Part shown: positions 16,247 through 25,860 of the stretch, in pieces
Position numbering within the stretch: the stretch's first letter is position 1
Layout: each line of letters starts with the position of its first letter
From: Companilactobacillus nuruki
Lineage (GTDB): Bacteria > Bacillota > Bacilli > Lactobacillales > Lactobacillaceae
Direction: 5' to 3'
Assembly (NCBI RefSeq): GCF_002872255.1
Contig: NZ_NIPR01000001.1
Coordinates: 117,757-181,756, forward strand
DNA length: 64,000 nt
The notes under the pieces: model-generated
Database searches by the model: none
What the model was told of the DNA's origin: nothing
The model's input: the letters and a program-made list of their open reading frames with translations, nothing else
Translations under genes and position numbers: made by a program

Positions 16247-16275
16247 AGTGTACACGCTTACATTTAACTTGTAAA
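16247..16275 (-). promoter_or_regulatory. Promoter of the beta-glucoside operon with cre over the -10
   Basis: On the minus strand TTTACA (16270-16275) and TACACT (16247-16252) are 17 bases apart. TGTACACGCTTACA (16249-16262) matches the cre consensus at 13 of 14 positions. The GntR protein encoded divergently is the other likely controller. Confidence 0.7.
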
Positions 16276-16366
16276 CCCAAATTTAAAATATGAACTATCA
16301 TTTATTAAATTTGAGTAAGAAGATGTATTATATAATTACAATCAATTCGCTGGGGGTAATACAATC

Positions 16367-17089
16367 ATGTCCAAATACGAAGATGTAGCAAACGATATCA
16401 TAGAAAAAATAAAATCTGGTGTTTACCCTACGGGAGAACCCTTACCGGATCAAAAAAGACTGGCAAAAGAATATTCAACAAGCCGAATGACTCTTCAAAA
16501 ATCACTATCTATACTTAAATCAAAGGGATTCGTCTACAGTCAACAAGGTGCCGCAACTTATGTCAAAAGTAACGCCGATAGTATTGCCAATATGGATGTT
16601 GGAGTTGACCAATATGTAGGCACAACAAAACTGCTGGGTGATAGTCGTCAAATAGTAAGTAAAATAATTAAGTTTAAGATGCGATATCCTAACAAAGATG
16701 AACAAGAAAAACTAAAAATAGATCCTACTGATGTCATTTATGATATAAAGCGATTGCGAATCGTTGATGGTAAACCGTATGCTCTGGAATACACTACAAT
16801 GCCAGTTAAATTAATACCTGGCGTGGATGAAAAAGTTTTGCATAATTCAATTTATGGATATATCCAAAACGAATTAAAATTAATTATTGGTGCCGCATTT
16901 CGTAACTTTACAGCTAATAAACCCACCTCTGAAGACATGGAATACTTAGAAATCAAAGAAGATGATCCAGTATTCAGAGTAACCCAAACTGTATTTTTGG
17001 ATGATGGAACTCCTTATGAATATTCGACAACAGATCGTCCATATGACACCGGTGGATATGTTGTTTTCGTATCACACAATAGTAATTAA
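16367..17089 (+). CDS. GntR/HutC family regulator (wHTH + UTRA), likely of the beta-glucoside operon
   Basis: 240 residues. Residues 1-70 form a GntR winged helix (KYEDVANDIIEKIKSGVY, LPDQKRLAKEYSTSRMTLQKSL, GFVYSQQGAATYV). Residues 85-235 form a UTRA effector domain (YDIKRLRIVDGKPYALEYTTMPV, EDDPVFRVTQTVFLDDGTPYEYS). It starts after a strong GGGGG-type ribosome site (gctgggggtaatacaatc). It is divergent from the phospho-beta-glucosidase gene with 145 bases between, the usual place for a local repressor. The effector is probably a sugar phosphate. Confidence 0.88.
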   Translation: MSKYEDVANDIIEKIKSGVYPTGEPLPDQKRLAKEYSTSRMTLQKSLSILKSKGFVYSQQGAATYVKSNADSIANMDVGVDQYVGTTKLLGDSRQIVSKIIKFKMRYPNKDEQEKLKIDPTDVIYDIKRLRIVDGKPYALEYTTMPVKLIPGVDEKVLHNSIYGYIQNELKLIIGAAFRNFTANKPTSEDMEYLEIKEDDPVFRVTQTVFLDDGTPYEYSTTDRPYDTGGYVVFVSHNSN

Positions 17090-17135
17090 TCTTGAGGCTT
17101 TCTTATCTTTGTCAGTATGAAATTAATTTGCCCAC

Positions 17136-17181
17136 AAAAAAATAGTGAATCCAAGTGGTTTTTGGATTCACTATTTTTTTG
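17136..17181 (+). terminator. Terminator after the GntR gene
   Basis: AATAGTGAATCCAA pairs with TTGGATTCACTATT, with an A-tract before and seven Ts after. The next 100 bases to 17280 hold nothing I can name. Confidence 0.88.
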
Positions 17182-17280
17182 TTATAACCATACTTGAGAA
17201 ATAGCAAAAATATGATTACTAGAGCTTATTTAATATAACGCTCAAAAGCTAATTTTTATCTCACTCTCATTTACTATAAT

Positions 17281-18672
17281 TTATCCAATTGACCCTTCCA
17301 TCTCATAACTAATCAATCGGTTCAATTCAACCGCATATTCCATCGGCAATTTCTTAGTAAATGGTTCTACGAATCCCATAACTATCATCTCAGTAGCCTT
17401 TGCTTCCGAAATTCCACGACTCATTAGGTAATAAAGTTGCTCTTCCGAAATCTTTGATACTCTGGCTTCATGTTCCATTGAAACATTAGCATTATCGATC
17501 TCATTATAAGGAATCGTATCGGAGGATGATTGATCATCCATAATAATCGTGTCGCATTCTACATGTGCTTTCGATCCATCGGAATGTTTACCGAACCGAA
17601 CAGTTCCACGATAATCTACTGACCCGCCAGTTTGAGCAATTGATTTTGAAACAATTGAACTGGAAGTATTTTTGGCATTATGGATCATTCTTGCACCCGA
17701 ATCCTGATGGATACCGTTACTTGCCACGGCAATAGATAGCATGGTTCCCCTAGCATTTTCACCATTAAGATAAACGCTTGGATATTTCATTGTTACTTTT
17801 GATCCCAAATTGCCATCGACCCATTCCATTGTGGAATTTTCCTGTGCTGCCGCTCGTTTGGTTTCCAAACTATAAACATTATCTGACCAATTCTGAATCG
17901 TTGTATAGCGACAATAAGCATCTTTTTGTACATTTACTTCAACTACGGCCGCATGTAAGCTATCCGATGAATAATTTGGAGCCGTACAGCCTTCAACATA
18001 ATCTACTTTGGCACCTTCATCTACAATAATTAAGGTTCTTTCAAATTGACCAGAGTTTTCAGAATTTAAACGAAAATAAGATTGAATTGGTATCTCAGTC
18101 CGTACTCCTTTAGGAACATAAATAAATGAACCACCTGACCAAACGGCTCCATTCAAGGCGGCAAACTTATTATCAGTTGGTTTGACAAGTTTACCAAACC
18201 ACTTCTTAAATAGTTCAGGATATTCCTTCAAGGCCGTATCAGTATCAGTAAAAAGAATACCTAACTTAGCAAACTCATTACGCATATTATGATAAACAAC
18301 TTCTGACTCATATTGCGCAGACGATCCACCCAAATACTTTCTTTCAGCTTCTGGAACGCCCAATCGATCAAAGGTCTCTTTCATCTTATCAGGTACATCA
18401 TCCCAATCGCGATATTTTTTATCAGTCATTTTTTGATAGTAAAGCATATTCTCCAAATCAAGATCTGACAGATCAGGACCAAAGTTAGGCATTGGTAACT
18501 TCTTGTACATTTCATAAGACTTTAAACGATAATTTAGCATCCATTGTGGTTCTTTTTTTTCAGCCGAAATTTTACGGACAGTTTCTTCAGTTAAACCACG
18601 TCCAGTTGAATATTTAGGTTTTATATCATCATGGAAACCATATTCATAATCGGAATTATTCAAATCAATCAT
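17281..18672 (-). CDS. sufB: Fe-S cluster assembly scaffold protein SufB
   Basis: About 463 residues from the ATG at 18672 (AGGAG nine bases upstream; an ATG at 18678 is only three bases from it). SufB features: [33 protein letters not shown], the beta-helix core with [50 protein letters not shown], and the C-terminal [26 protein letters not shown]. SufB with SufC and SufD forms the scaffold on which clusters are built. It is the last gene of sufCDSUB and overlaps sufU by eight bases. Confidence 0.95.
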   Translation of the reverse strand: MIDLNNSDYEYGFHDDIKPKYSTGRGLTEETVRKISAEKKEPQWMLNYRLKSYEMYKKLPMPNFGPDLSDLDLENMLYYQKMTDKKYRDWDDVPDKMKETFDRLGVPEAERKYLGGSSAQYESEVVYHNMRNEFAKLGILFTDTDTALKEYPELFKKWFGKLVKPTDNKFAALNGAVWSGGSFIYVPKGVRTEIPIQSYFRLNSENSGQFERTLIIVDEGAKVDYVEGCTAPNYSSDSLHAAVVEVNVQKDAYCRYTTIQNWSDNVYSLETKRAAAQENSTMEWVDGNLGSKVTMKYPSVYLNGENARGTMLSIAVASNGIHQDSGARMIHNAKNTSSSIVSKSIAQTGGSVDYRGTVRFGKHSDGSKAHVECDTIIMDDQSSSDTIPYNEIDNANVSMEHEARVSKISEEQLYYLMSRGISEAKATEMIVMGFVEPFTKKLPMEYAVELNRLISYEMEGSIG

Positions 18673-19111
18673 TTTCATCTTCTCCTAATGATTTTCTCAG
18701 AGCCCACCAACATAACGTGGCACACTTAATTCTTGCAGGGAATTTCATAACACTTGAAAGAATGGCAGCATCGCCTAGTTTAGCTAGATCAGTTTGTGAA
18801 TGTTTCTTCCCTATAACCATATCTGAAAATATATGTGCCATTTCCAAACTATCTTTCACTGATTTTCCAAGTACTGCATCGGTCATCATACTAGCTGAAG
18901 ATTGACTGATGGTACATCCTTCACCGGTAAAACCAATATCGGTTACTTTTCCATCATTCAATTCAATCTCCAGATTGATCACATCACCACAGCTGGGGTT
19001 TTTCAATGTGATCTTATCAGTCGCATGATCCAAAGTATGTTTGTGATGCGGATTTTTAGAATGATCCAAAATGACCTCTCGGTATAAATTATCCAATCCT
19101 GCTAAACTCAT
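18665..19111 (-). CDS. sufU: Fe-S assembly sulfur relay protein SufU
   Basis: 148 residues. The three zinc/sulfur Cys are in NPSCGDVI (about residue 41), [14 protein letters not shown] (about 66) and KCATLCWW (about 127), with the Asp of CGD conserved. In Firmicutes SufU takes persulfide sulfur from SufS by zinc-ligand exchange. The start ATG overlaps the sufS stop (ATGA), with GAAGGAG upstream, and its end overlaps sufB. Confidence 0.95.
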   Translation of the reverse strand: MSLAGLDNLYREVILDHSKNPHHKHTLDHATDKITLKNPSCGDVINLEIELNDGKVTDIGFTGEGCTISQSSASMMTDAVLGKSVKDSLEMAHIFSDMVIGKKHSQTDLAKLGDAAILSSVMKFPARIKCATLCWWALRKSLGEDEND

Positions 19112-20337
19112 ACATTAAAGAACTCCTTCGTATCATAGATTGCTTTGATCAATTGATCGGCATCAAATTGATTATTATATATATAAAAACTAGCTCGGAC
19201 GGTTGCCGTTACTCCCAAATAATTCATCAGTGGTTGCGCACAATGATGTCCTGCTCTTACCGCCACTCCATCCATGTCTAGGGCGGTTGCTACATCATGC
19301 GGATGGATACCATTCAAATTAAATGATATAACGGCGTTATGATTTTTAGTATCTTGCGGACCATAGACTGTAAGTCCTTCAATTTTTAACAATTTGGGCA
19401 AAATATACTTAACTAGTTCATTCTCATACTTAGAAATGTTTTTCATTCCAATATCATTTAAATAATCAATTGCTTTTGACAGGCCAATAACTCCAGCAAC
19501 ATTCTGTGTTCCAGCCTCAAACTTAAAAGGAACATCCGCCCATGTACTATGATATTTCTTAACCGAATCAATCATTTCCCCACCATATTGATTCGGTGAC
19601 ATACTCTTTAATAAATCATATTTTCCATACAAAACACCAATTCCCATTGGTCCCATCATTTTATGCCCAGAAAAAGCGTAAAAATCAACATTCAAATCTT
19701 GCAGATCAACAGGGATATTTGCTACTGCTTGAGCTCCATCAGCAATGATAACGGCGTTATGACTATGTGCAATAATTGCTAACTTTTTGACATCATTAGT
19801 GACACCCAGAACATTACTGACATGTGTTATCGAAACTAATTTAGTTCTATCAGTAATTTTTCTTCTAGCATCTTCCATATCTAATTGGCCATCTTTAGTC
19901 AATCCAATATATTTCAAAACAGCATTTTTTCTAAGCGCCAACTGTTGCCAAGGAATCAAATTACTATGATGCTCCATATAAGAAATAACAATTTCATCCC
20001 CAGCTTGAATATTTTCCTCGCCGTAGGTACTGGCAATCAAATTTAAACTATCAGTTGTTCCTTTAGTGAAGATTATTTCACGTGAATCTTTAGCATTAAG
20101 AAACACCTGAACTTTTTTACGAGCTATTTCGAATTCTTCAGTCGCTCTTTCGCCCAAAGTGTGAACACTTCTTCTTGTATTAGCATTATCATTTTGATAA
20201 TAACGGACTAATTCATTAATAACTTGATTTGGCTTTTGACTTGTAGCGGCGTTATCTAAATAAACAAGTGGCTCATTATTTATTCTTTGATTTAAAATCG
20301 GAAAATCATTACGAATTTTCTGAAAGCTTTTGTCCAT
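19108..20337 (-). CDS. sufS: Cysteine desulfurase SufS
   Basis: 409 residues from the ATG at 20337 (AAGGAA nine bases upstream); an ATG at 20355 would put the ribosome site inside the gene. VYLDNAATSQKP opens the fold type I enzyme, TKGTTDSLNLIA and MEHHSNLIPWQ bind the cofactor, DGAQAVANIPVD has the PLP Asp, FSGHKMMGP the Schiff-base Lys, and RAGHHCAQP the catalytic Cys of group II desulfurases. It supplies sulfur to SufU. It overlaps the end of sufD by 29 bases. Confidence 0.95.
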   Translation of the reverse strand: MDKSFQKIRNDFPILNQRINNEPLVYLDNAATSQKPNQVINELVRYYQNDNANTRRSVHTLGERATEEFEIARKKVQVFLNAKDSREIIFTKGTTDSLNLIASTYGEENIQAGDEIVISYMEHHSNLIPWQQLALRKNAVLKYIGLTKDGQLDMEDARRKITDRTKLVSITHVSNVLGVTNDVKKLAIIAHSHNAVIIADGAQAVANIPVDLQDLNVDFYAFSGHKMMGPMGIGVLYGKYDLLKSMSPNQYGGEMIDSVKKYHSTWADVPFKFEAGTQNVAGVIGLSKAIDYLNDIGMKNISKYENELVKYILPKLLKIEGLTVYGPQDTKNHNAVISFNLNGIHPHDVATALDMDGVAVRAGHHCAQPLMNYLGVTATVRASFYIYNNQFDADQLIKAIYDTKEFFNV

Positions 20338-21493
20338 CAGCCAACTTCCTTTCAATCGTTTGAATCAACTGTTCACGAATTTTTTTAGACGGAATTGACG
20401 TTAATACATCACCTAAAAAACCTCTAATAACCAATCTTTGAGCTGTCTTTTTATCAATACCTCGACTCATTAAATAATAAAGTTGTTTTTGATCAACTTG
20501 ACCAACACTGGCTGCATGGCCTGCTAAAACATCGTTTTCATCAATTAAAAGAATTGGATTAGCATCCCCATGTGCATGATTAGACATCATTAAGACTCTA
20601 TTCTGCTGTTCAGCATTAGCACCTGAAGCACCATGAATAATATGACCGATTCCATTAAAAATTAATTTAGATCGATCCATAATTACACCACGTTGATTTA
20701 TATTACCGATCGAATGCTTTCCATAGTTGGTTACTCGGGTATTTACGCCCTCCTGCTGTTTTCCAGTTGTAATATCAACTACTTTAATCTCCGAATGAGA
20801 ACCTTCACCATACAAATCAGTATCGAAATCAGCTACTGTGTTGCCTGAGTTCATTAAGCCAATCGACCAATCAACATATGCATTCTGATCTACAAAAGCA
20901 CGACGACTTAAATATGAGGTTACATTTGAACCTAGTTCATCAACTGCAGCATATTTAACAATACTATTAGCTTTGGCTACTATCTCAACAATACAGTTAG
21001 CACTAGACTGTTGCTCAACTTCCGTTGTTGATTTTTGGATAAAAGAAACTTGTGTATTCTCCTCTGCAACAATCAAGATATGAGAATTAAAAATATTAGA
21101 ATCTTGTTGAAGATTTATTTCAATTGGCTTATCAACAACAGTATTTTTAGGAATAAATAAGAATAACCCTTGGTTTAAAAAAGCTGTGTGATAAGCTGTC
21201 AATTTGTTCTCATTTGATTTAATAACTTTATTCATATAATATTTCTGCATTAACTCTGGATATCTTCTGGCGGCCTCAAAAATATCCAATAGAACATAAT
21301 TTTCAGAATGATCATGATCCATAATACTTATTTTGGTTGTTTCAGGTGTCATCGACCAAGTATGATAATCAAATCGTTGCATCTTTGGTAATTCAAGTTC
21401 AGACATAATTTTTAAGGCTCTGATACGCTTTTCAATAAACCACCTTGGTTCATTATTTTCGGTAGCGATTTGCACTAATTTATCTGGTGTCAT
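20309..21493 (-). CDS. sufD: Fe-S cluster assembly protein SufD
   Basis: 394 residues from the ATG at 21493, which has AGGAGGAG five bases upstream; an ATG at 21517 lies before that site. Beta-helix protein related to SufB: NTVVDKPIEINLQQDSNIFNSHILIVAEENTQ, and the C-terminal SFVEHAAA-like region here reads [30 protein letters not shown], with the functional His in AGHAA. Partner of SufB and SufC. It is the least conserved member of the operon. Confidence 0.93.
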   Translation of the reverse strand: MTPDKLVQIATENNEPRWFIEKRIRALKIMSELELPKMQRFDYHTWSMTPETTKISIMDHDHSENYVLLDIFEAARRYPELMQKYYMNKVIKSNENKLTAYHTAFLNQGLFLFIPKNTVVDKPIEINLQQDSNIFNSHILIVAEENTQVSFIQKSTTEVEQQSSANCIVEIVAKANSIVKYAAVDELGSNVTSYLSRRAFVDQNAYVDWSIGLMNSGNTVADFDTDLYGEGSHSEIKVVDITTGKQQEGVNTRVTNYGKHSIGNINQRGVIMDRSKLIFNGIGHIIHGASGANAEQQNRVLMMSNHAHGDANPILLIDENDVLAGHAASVGQVDQKQLYYLMSRGIDKKTAQRLVIRGFLGDVLTSIPSKKIREQLIQTIERKLADGQKLSENS

Positions 21494-21503
21494 TTCACTC
21501 CTC

Positions 21504-22298
21504 CTAATCTTCATCAACCAAATTAATATCTAATCCTAATTCATCACGTAAACCAGCATATCCCTCGTTCTCCAGCTTAACAGCCAGATCAGCTGCTCCG
21601 GTTTTAACGATTCTACCACCCATCATAACGTGAACCACATCAGGCTTAATATAATTCAATAGGCGTTGATAGTGGGTGATTATCAAGGCACCAAAATCAC
21701 TGCCTCGCATTGAATTCACTCCTTTAGAAACAACTTTCAAAGCATCAATGTCTAATCCTGAATCAATTTCATCCAGTAGAGCAAAATTTGGCTTAATCAT
21801 TAATAATTGAAGGATTTCATTTCTTTTCTTTTCGCCACCTGAAAAACCTTCATTTAAATACCTTTCTGTCATAGACTGACTCATATCTAAGATTTCTAAA
21901 TTTTTATCCAATTCTTTTAAAAAGTCCATTACTGAAATCTGATTATCTTCAGATCGACGAGCATTTATGGCTGACCTTAGAAATTCTGCATTAGTAACTC
22001 CAGGGATTTCAGCTGGATACTGCATTGCCAAAAACAATCCTTTACGCGCTCTTTGATCCACTGGCATATCCAAAATGCTTTCGTCATTCAATAAAATATC
22101 GCCTTGCGTAACATGATAATTCTTTTGACCCATGATGGTCTGAGATAAAGTTGATTTACCTGTTCCATTAGGACCCATAATGGCGTGAATTTCACCTGTC
22201 TTCATTACCAAATTAACACCTTTTAAGATTTCTCTTTTTGTTTTACGTTCTTCATCCTCAATTTCAACGTGGAGATTTTTTATCTCAAGTGTGGCCAT
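21504..22298 (-). CDS. sufC: Fe-S cluster assembly ATPase SufC
   Basis: 264 residues from the ATG at 22298 (GGAGGG upstream; an upstream in-frame ATG at 22331 lacks a site). Walker A GPNGTGKST, Q-loop MQYPAEIPGV, signature FSGGEKKRNE, Walker B FALLDEIDSGLDIDAL and switch ITHYQRLL are typical of SufC, which differs from transporter ATPases in the FSGGEKKR signature. First gene of the sufCDSUB operon, in the same order as in Bacillus. Confidence 0.95.
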   Translation of the reverse strand: MATLEIKNLHVEIEDEERKTKREILKGVNLVMKTGEIHAIMGPNGTGKSTLSQTIMGQKNYHVTQGDILLNDESILDMPVDQRARKGLFLAMQYPAEIPGVTNAEFLRSAINARRSEDNQISVMDFLKELDKNLEILDMSQSMTERYLNEGFSGGEKKRNEILQLLMIKPNFALLDEIDSGLDIDALKVVSKGVNSMRGSDFGALIITHYQRLLNYIKPDVVHVMMGGRIVKTGAADLAVKLENEGYAGLRDELGLDINLVDED

Positions 22299-22365
22299 AA
22301 TTACCCTCCAAAATATAATAGATAAAAACATTATAGTATAATTATCAATTTCTTATTATTAAGCT

Positions 22366-22394
22366 TTGCTTACTGTTATAATTTTTTCTATATT
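22366..22394 (+). promoter_or_regulatory. Candidate promoter of the CnaB adhesin gene
   Basis: TTGCTT (22366-22371), 17-base spacer, TATATT (22389-22394). The 12-base AAGCTTTGCTTA at 22361 recurs with one change (AAGTTTTGCTTA) at 22416, so two copies of a possible regulator site flank the start region. Confidence 0.5.
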
Positions 22395-22461
22395 AGTAGT
22401 ATCATATTATTAATAAAGTTTTGCTTAGGAAACAAAGCTAATCAATGAGGAGATTTCAAAT

Positions 22462-25400
22462 ATGTTTAAAAAGGGAAATAACATATTTAGTCTACTAGTC
22501 ATAATCCTGTCTATTTTTATGACCAGTTTTACAAATATCGTTAATGCAGATGCCACCAGTGGTAAAGACTGGGGCAATCAACTAATTACCAAAGTTCAAT
22601 TACAAGATGCTAATGGTACACCACAAGATTCATTTGGATTGGAAGATACTATCCAAGCCTATTGGGAATTCACTACACCGTCTGGTGGAGTCAATGACGG
22701 AGATACAATGACTGTAACAGTACCTAAACAACTTACTATTACCGGTGATATAACAACTCCACAGCCAGTTACCGAAACAGCTGGAGGCAAAGAGGTTGGA
22801 ACGGCTACTTTAAATAAAGCAACACGTCAAGTAACGATCACTTTCAATTCCTATGCTGCCGAGAAGTCAAAAAACACCCCTGTTACTGGATCCTTTTTCG
22901 TTCGTACTAGTTGGGACAAGACACAAGTAACTACGGGAGACAAAGTACCCCTGGATTGGAATGTCACTGGAGCAGCAGAAACTAACACCGACTCCACTAC
23001 TAATTCTGAGGTTAGTACCGGTAGTGTTCCTGACCCCAATGAAACACTTTACAAGTATGGTAGCTACATGGGGTCTGGTGACGAGATTCAATGGACTGTC
23101 AGAGTTAACTATAAAGGTGAAGAAATTAAAGATGCTGTTTATAAAGACACGATTGGAGAAAATCAGACATTATTAAACGATGCCGATCATCCAATTTCCA
23201 TCAATTCAGCAACCGCCGATCACACAACCGGTAAAATCACTAATGATACTACTAATAAATTTGCCGATACAAAAGCTGATACTAGTGATTCCGGGTTTAC
23301 AATTAACTTAGGTGATATAAATCAACCAGTTATTATCGTTTACTATACTAAAATTACTAATTTAGATAATAAATCAAGTTCATACTCTAATACTGGAGAC
23401 TTACTTTCCAATAAAGATGAGCTCCAAAATATTACCATCAATCAACCCAATACTACTTTTGGTAGTGATGCTCACACTAGCGCCGAAAAAACTTCTGTTA
23501 TGGGACATAAACTTTGGAGTGTTCCATCAGAGACCGTCCTTCCTGATTCTGTAAAAATTGATTTATTACAAAACGGAACTAAATACGGTGATTCTCAGAC
23601 AATCACTAAAGACAGTAATTGGTCATATGTTTTCAATAATCTACCAAAATATGATGATAATGGAACTGAGTATAAATATACCGTTCAAGAGGAACCTATT
23701 GCGGGCTTTACAGCAACATATGATTCGACAAATTACGATATAACCAATATAATCACGCCCGATAAAACTCAGTTTAAAGTTACTAAAATCTGGCATGACG
23801 GCAAAAATCAAGATGATCATGATCCAATTGAAGTCGGAATTTTCGATGGAGAGAGTAAGCGCCCTGATGGTTATCCTAAAAATGTAGAACTGTCAAAAGA
23901 AAATGGTTGGTCATATACATTTACCAACTTAGATTCAAATACCATTTGGTATGTTTCTGAAGAGAACATTCCTAGTGGATATATCTCAACCGACAGCTAC
24001 AATAACGGTAATACTTACGACAAGACTGTAACTAACACTCTTGCTACCAGTTTGAAAGTTACCAAAGCTTGGGATGACAATGACTCAGCTAGTCGTCCAA
24101 AAAGTATCCAAGTGCAACTATATGCTAACGATGACAATCAAGGTGAAAAAGCCTTAGGCGACCCTGTTACGTTAAATAGTGATAATAGTTGGTCATATAC
24201 ATTTGGGAAAAATGATTCAACTAATACAACCGATCCGACAAATCAACTTCCAAAATATGATAGTAGTAATAAGGAAATAACTTATACAGCTAAAGAAGTT
24301 GCTACTCCAAAGGGATATACAGCAACCAACACATACAATACTGATCATACTGAAGAAACTATTACTAATAAGGCCGACTCATCAACTAGTCCTAGTGACA
24401 ATAAACGTAGTTTTACTGTAAATAAGATCTGGTCTGACAACAATGATGAATCAAGTCGTCCTAATTCAATCACAGTTCAATTAACTGCCAACGGCACTAA
24501 TCAAGGTGATCCTATCACTTTAAAACCTGATACTGATGGCAATTGGACATATACGTGGAATGACTTGGATAAAACTGATTCCGATGGTAAAACTATTAAT
24601 TACTCAGTTACCGAAGAAAAAGTTTCTGGTTATGATTCTAATATAGATGTAACTGATGCAGGTGCAACTATTACTAATACAAAAACAGCAACTACTCCTA
24701 CTGATGATAAGACTGACTTTAAGGTTACAAAGTCCTGGAATGATAATAATTCTTCCAAACGTCCAAGTAGCATTCAAGTTCAGCTTTTAGCCAACGGTAA
24801 AAATTCCGGTGATTCAGTTACTTTAGATAAAAGTAACAACTGGACTTATGATTGGAAGCAACTCGATAAAAAAGCTAATAATAAAGATATTAATTACACT
24901 GTTTCAGAAATAACCGTTCCAAATGGTTACTCATCATCAACTACATATAACGATGATAAAACGGTAGCCACAATTACTAATACTTTAAATAGTAATCCAA
25001 CGCCTAGTGATAACAAAACACATCTAACTGTTTCAAAGAAATGGTCTGATAATGACAATCAAGACGGACTGCGTCCAGACAGTGTTAAAATTCAACTGCT
25101 AGTCAATGGTAAGACGGGGCAAACAGTTGAATTAAATGCTAAGAATAATTGGCAATACGATTTTTCAAACTTAGATACTGATAACACTTATTCAATTAAA
25201 GAAATTTCTGTTCCTGGTTACACTTCAAATATTGATACATTAGACTCTACCCATGTTCAGATAATTAATACGCATACGCCAAATACAAATATTCATACTA
25301 ACAAATCTCAATTATCCGTAAAAAAGGTTTGGGATGATAATAATAATCAAGATAATATTCGGCCAGCTAACGTTACAGTTCATCTTCTAAAAAATGGTCT

Positions 25401-25815
25401 AATTACCGGTGATCCAATTATTTTAAACGCTGATAATAATTGGTCATATATTTGGAAGAATCTTTCAGAAGATGACCAATACACTATTCAAGAAGATTCT
25501 ATCTCAGGTTATGTGAGTTCCCAAGTTAAATCAGGCAATCAAGTAACTATTACCAATACTCATACACCTACCACCACATCAACTGATGAGAATACAAATC
25601 CTCTAATTCCAGAAACTCCAAGTACACCGGATAATTCAGAAAGCTTTACTCCCCAAAATCCAATGGTACCTAATGTTCCCTACACACATTCATCAAATAA
25701 TAATGGTTCACTGTTACCTCAAACCGGATCAAAAGAGTCTAATATTATATACTCAATTAGTGGTTTGTTAATATTATTGATTTTAGTTTTGACATTTAAG
25801 AAAAAAAGAATTTAA
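22462..25815 (+). CDS. LPXTG-anchored adhesin with seven CnaB-type repeats
   Basis: 1117 residues. Signal peptide at residues 1-31 (ends near VNADA). Residues 32-330 form an SdrG/Cna-like binding region (IQAYWEFTTPSGGVNDGDTMTVTVP, ITFNSYA, DTIGENQTLL). From about 345 to 1040, seven Cna_B repeats follow, each opening with a (V/F)xxxK(x)W-D(D/N) strand: HKLWSVP, VTKIWHDG, VTKAWDDN, VNKIWSDN, VTKSWNDN, VSKKWSDN, VKKVWDDN; each ends in an (I/V)TNT-like Asn. The Lys and Asn are the pair expected to form internal isopeptide bonds. A Pro/Ser linker leads to LPQTG (about residue 1085), a membrane helix and KKKR, so sortase A would anchor it. The ligand is not known. Confidence 0.93.
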   Translation: MFKKGNNIFSLLVIILSIFMTSFTNIVNADATSGKDWGNQLITKVQLQDANGTPQDSFGLEDTIQAYWEFTTPSGGVNDGDTMTVTVPKQLTITGDITTPQPVTETAGGKEVGTATLNKATRQVTITFNSYAAEKSKNTPVTGSFFVRTSWDKTQVTTGDKVPLDWNVTGAAETNTDSTTNSEVSTGSVPDPNETLYKYGSYMGSGDEIQWTVRVNYKGEEIKDAVYKDTIGENQTLLNDADHPISINSATADHTTGKITNDTTNKFADTKADTSDSGFTINLGDINQPVIIVYYTKITNLDNKSSSYSNTGDLLSNKDELQNITINQPNTTFGSDAHTSAEKTSVMGHKLWSVPSETVLPDSVKIDLLQNGTKYGDSQTITKDSNWSYVFNNLPKYDDNGTEYKYTVQEEPIAGFTATYDSTNYDITNIITPDKTQFKVTKIWHDGKNQDDHDPIEVGIFDGESKRPDGYPKNVELSKENGWSYTFTNLDSNTIWYVSEENIPSGYISTDSYNNGNTYDKTVTNTLATSLKVTKAWDDNDSASRPKSIQVQLYANDDNQGEKALGDPVTLNSDNSWSYTFGKNDSTNTTDPTNQLPKYDSSNKEITYTAKEVATPKGYTATNTYNTDHTEETITNKADSSTSPSDNKRSFTVNKIWSDNNDESSRPNSITVQLTANGTNQGDPITLKPDTDGNWTYTWNDLDKTDSDGKTINYSVTEEKVSGYDSNIDVTDAGATITNTKTATTPTDDKTDFKVTKSWNDNNSSKRPSSIQVQLLANGKNSGDSVTLDKSNNWTYDWKQLDKKANNKDINYTVSEITVPNGYSSSTTYNDDKTVATITNTLNSNPTPSDNKTHLTVSKKWSDNDNQDGLRPDSVKIQLLVNGKTGQTVELNAKNNWQYDFSNLDTDNTYSIKEISVPGYTSNIDTLDSTHVQIINTHTPNTNIHTNKSQLSVKKVWDDNNNQDNIRPANVTVHLLKNGLITGDPIILNADNNWSYIWKNLSEDDQYTIQEDSISGYVSSQVKSGNQVTITNTHTPTTTSTDENTNPLIPETPSTPDNSESFTPQNPMVPNVPYTHSSNNNGSLLPQTGSKESNIIYSISGLLILLILVLTFKKKRI

Positions 25816-25818
25816 CAT

Positions 25819-25860
25819 AAAAAGCTAACGACAAATTATTTATTGTCGTTAGCTTCTTTA
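25819..25860. terminator. Terminator between adhesin and RRNPP-like gene
   Basis: AAGCTAACGACAA pairs with TTGTCGTTAGCTT. The A and T tracts on both sides suit use in both directions; the convergent gene stops inside it at 25836. Confidence 0.85.

Noticed and set aside
20065..20082. parS-like TATTTCACGTGAATCT in sufS
   Set aside because: Three mismatches to the 16-base consensus and coding location; probably chance.
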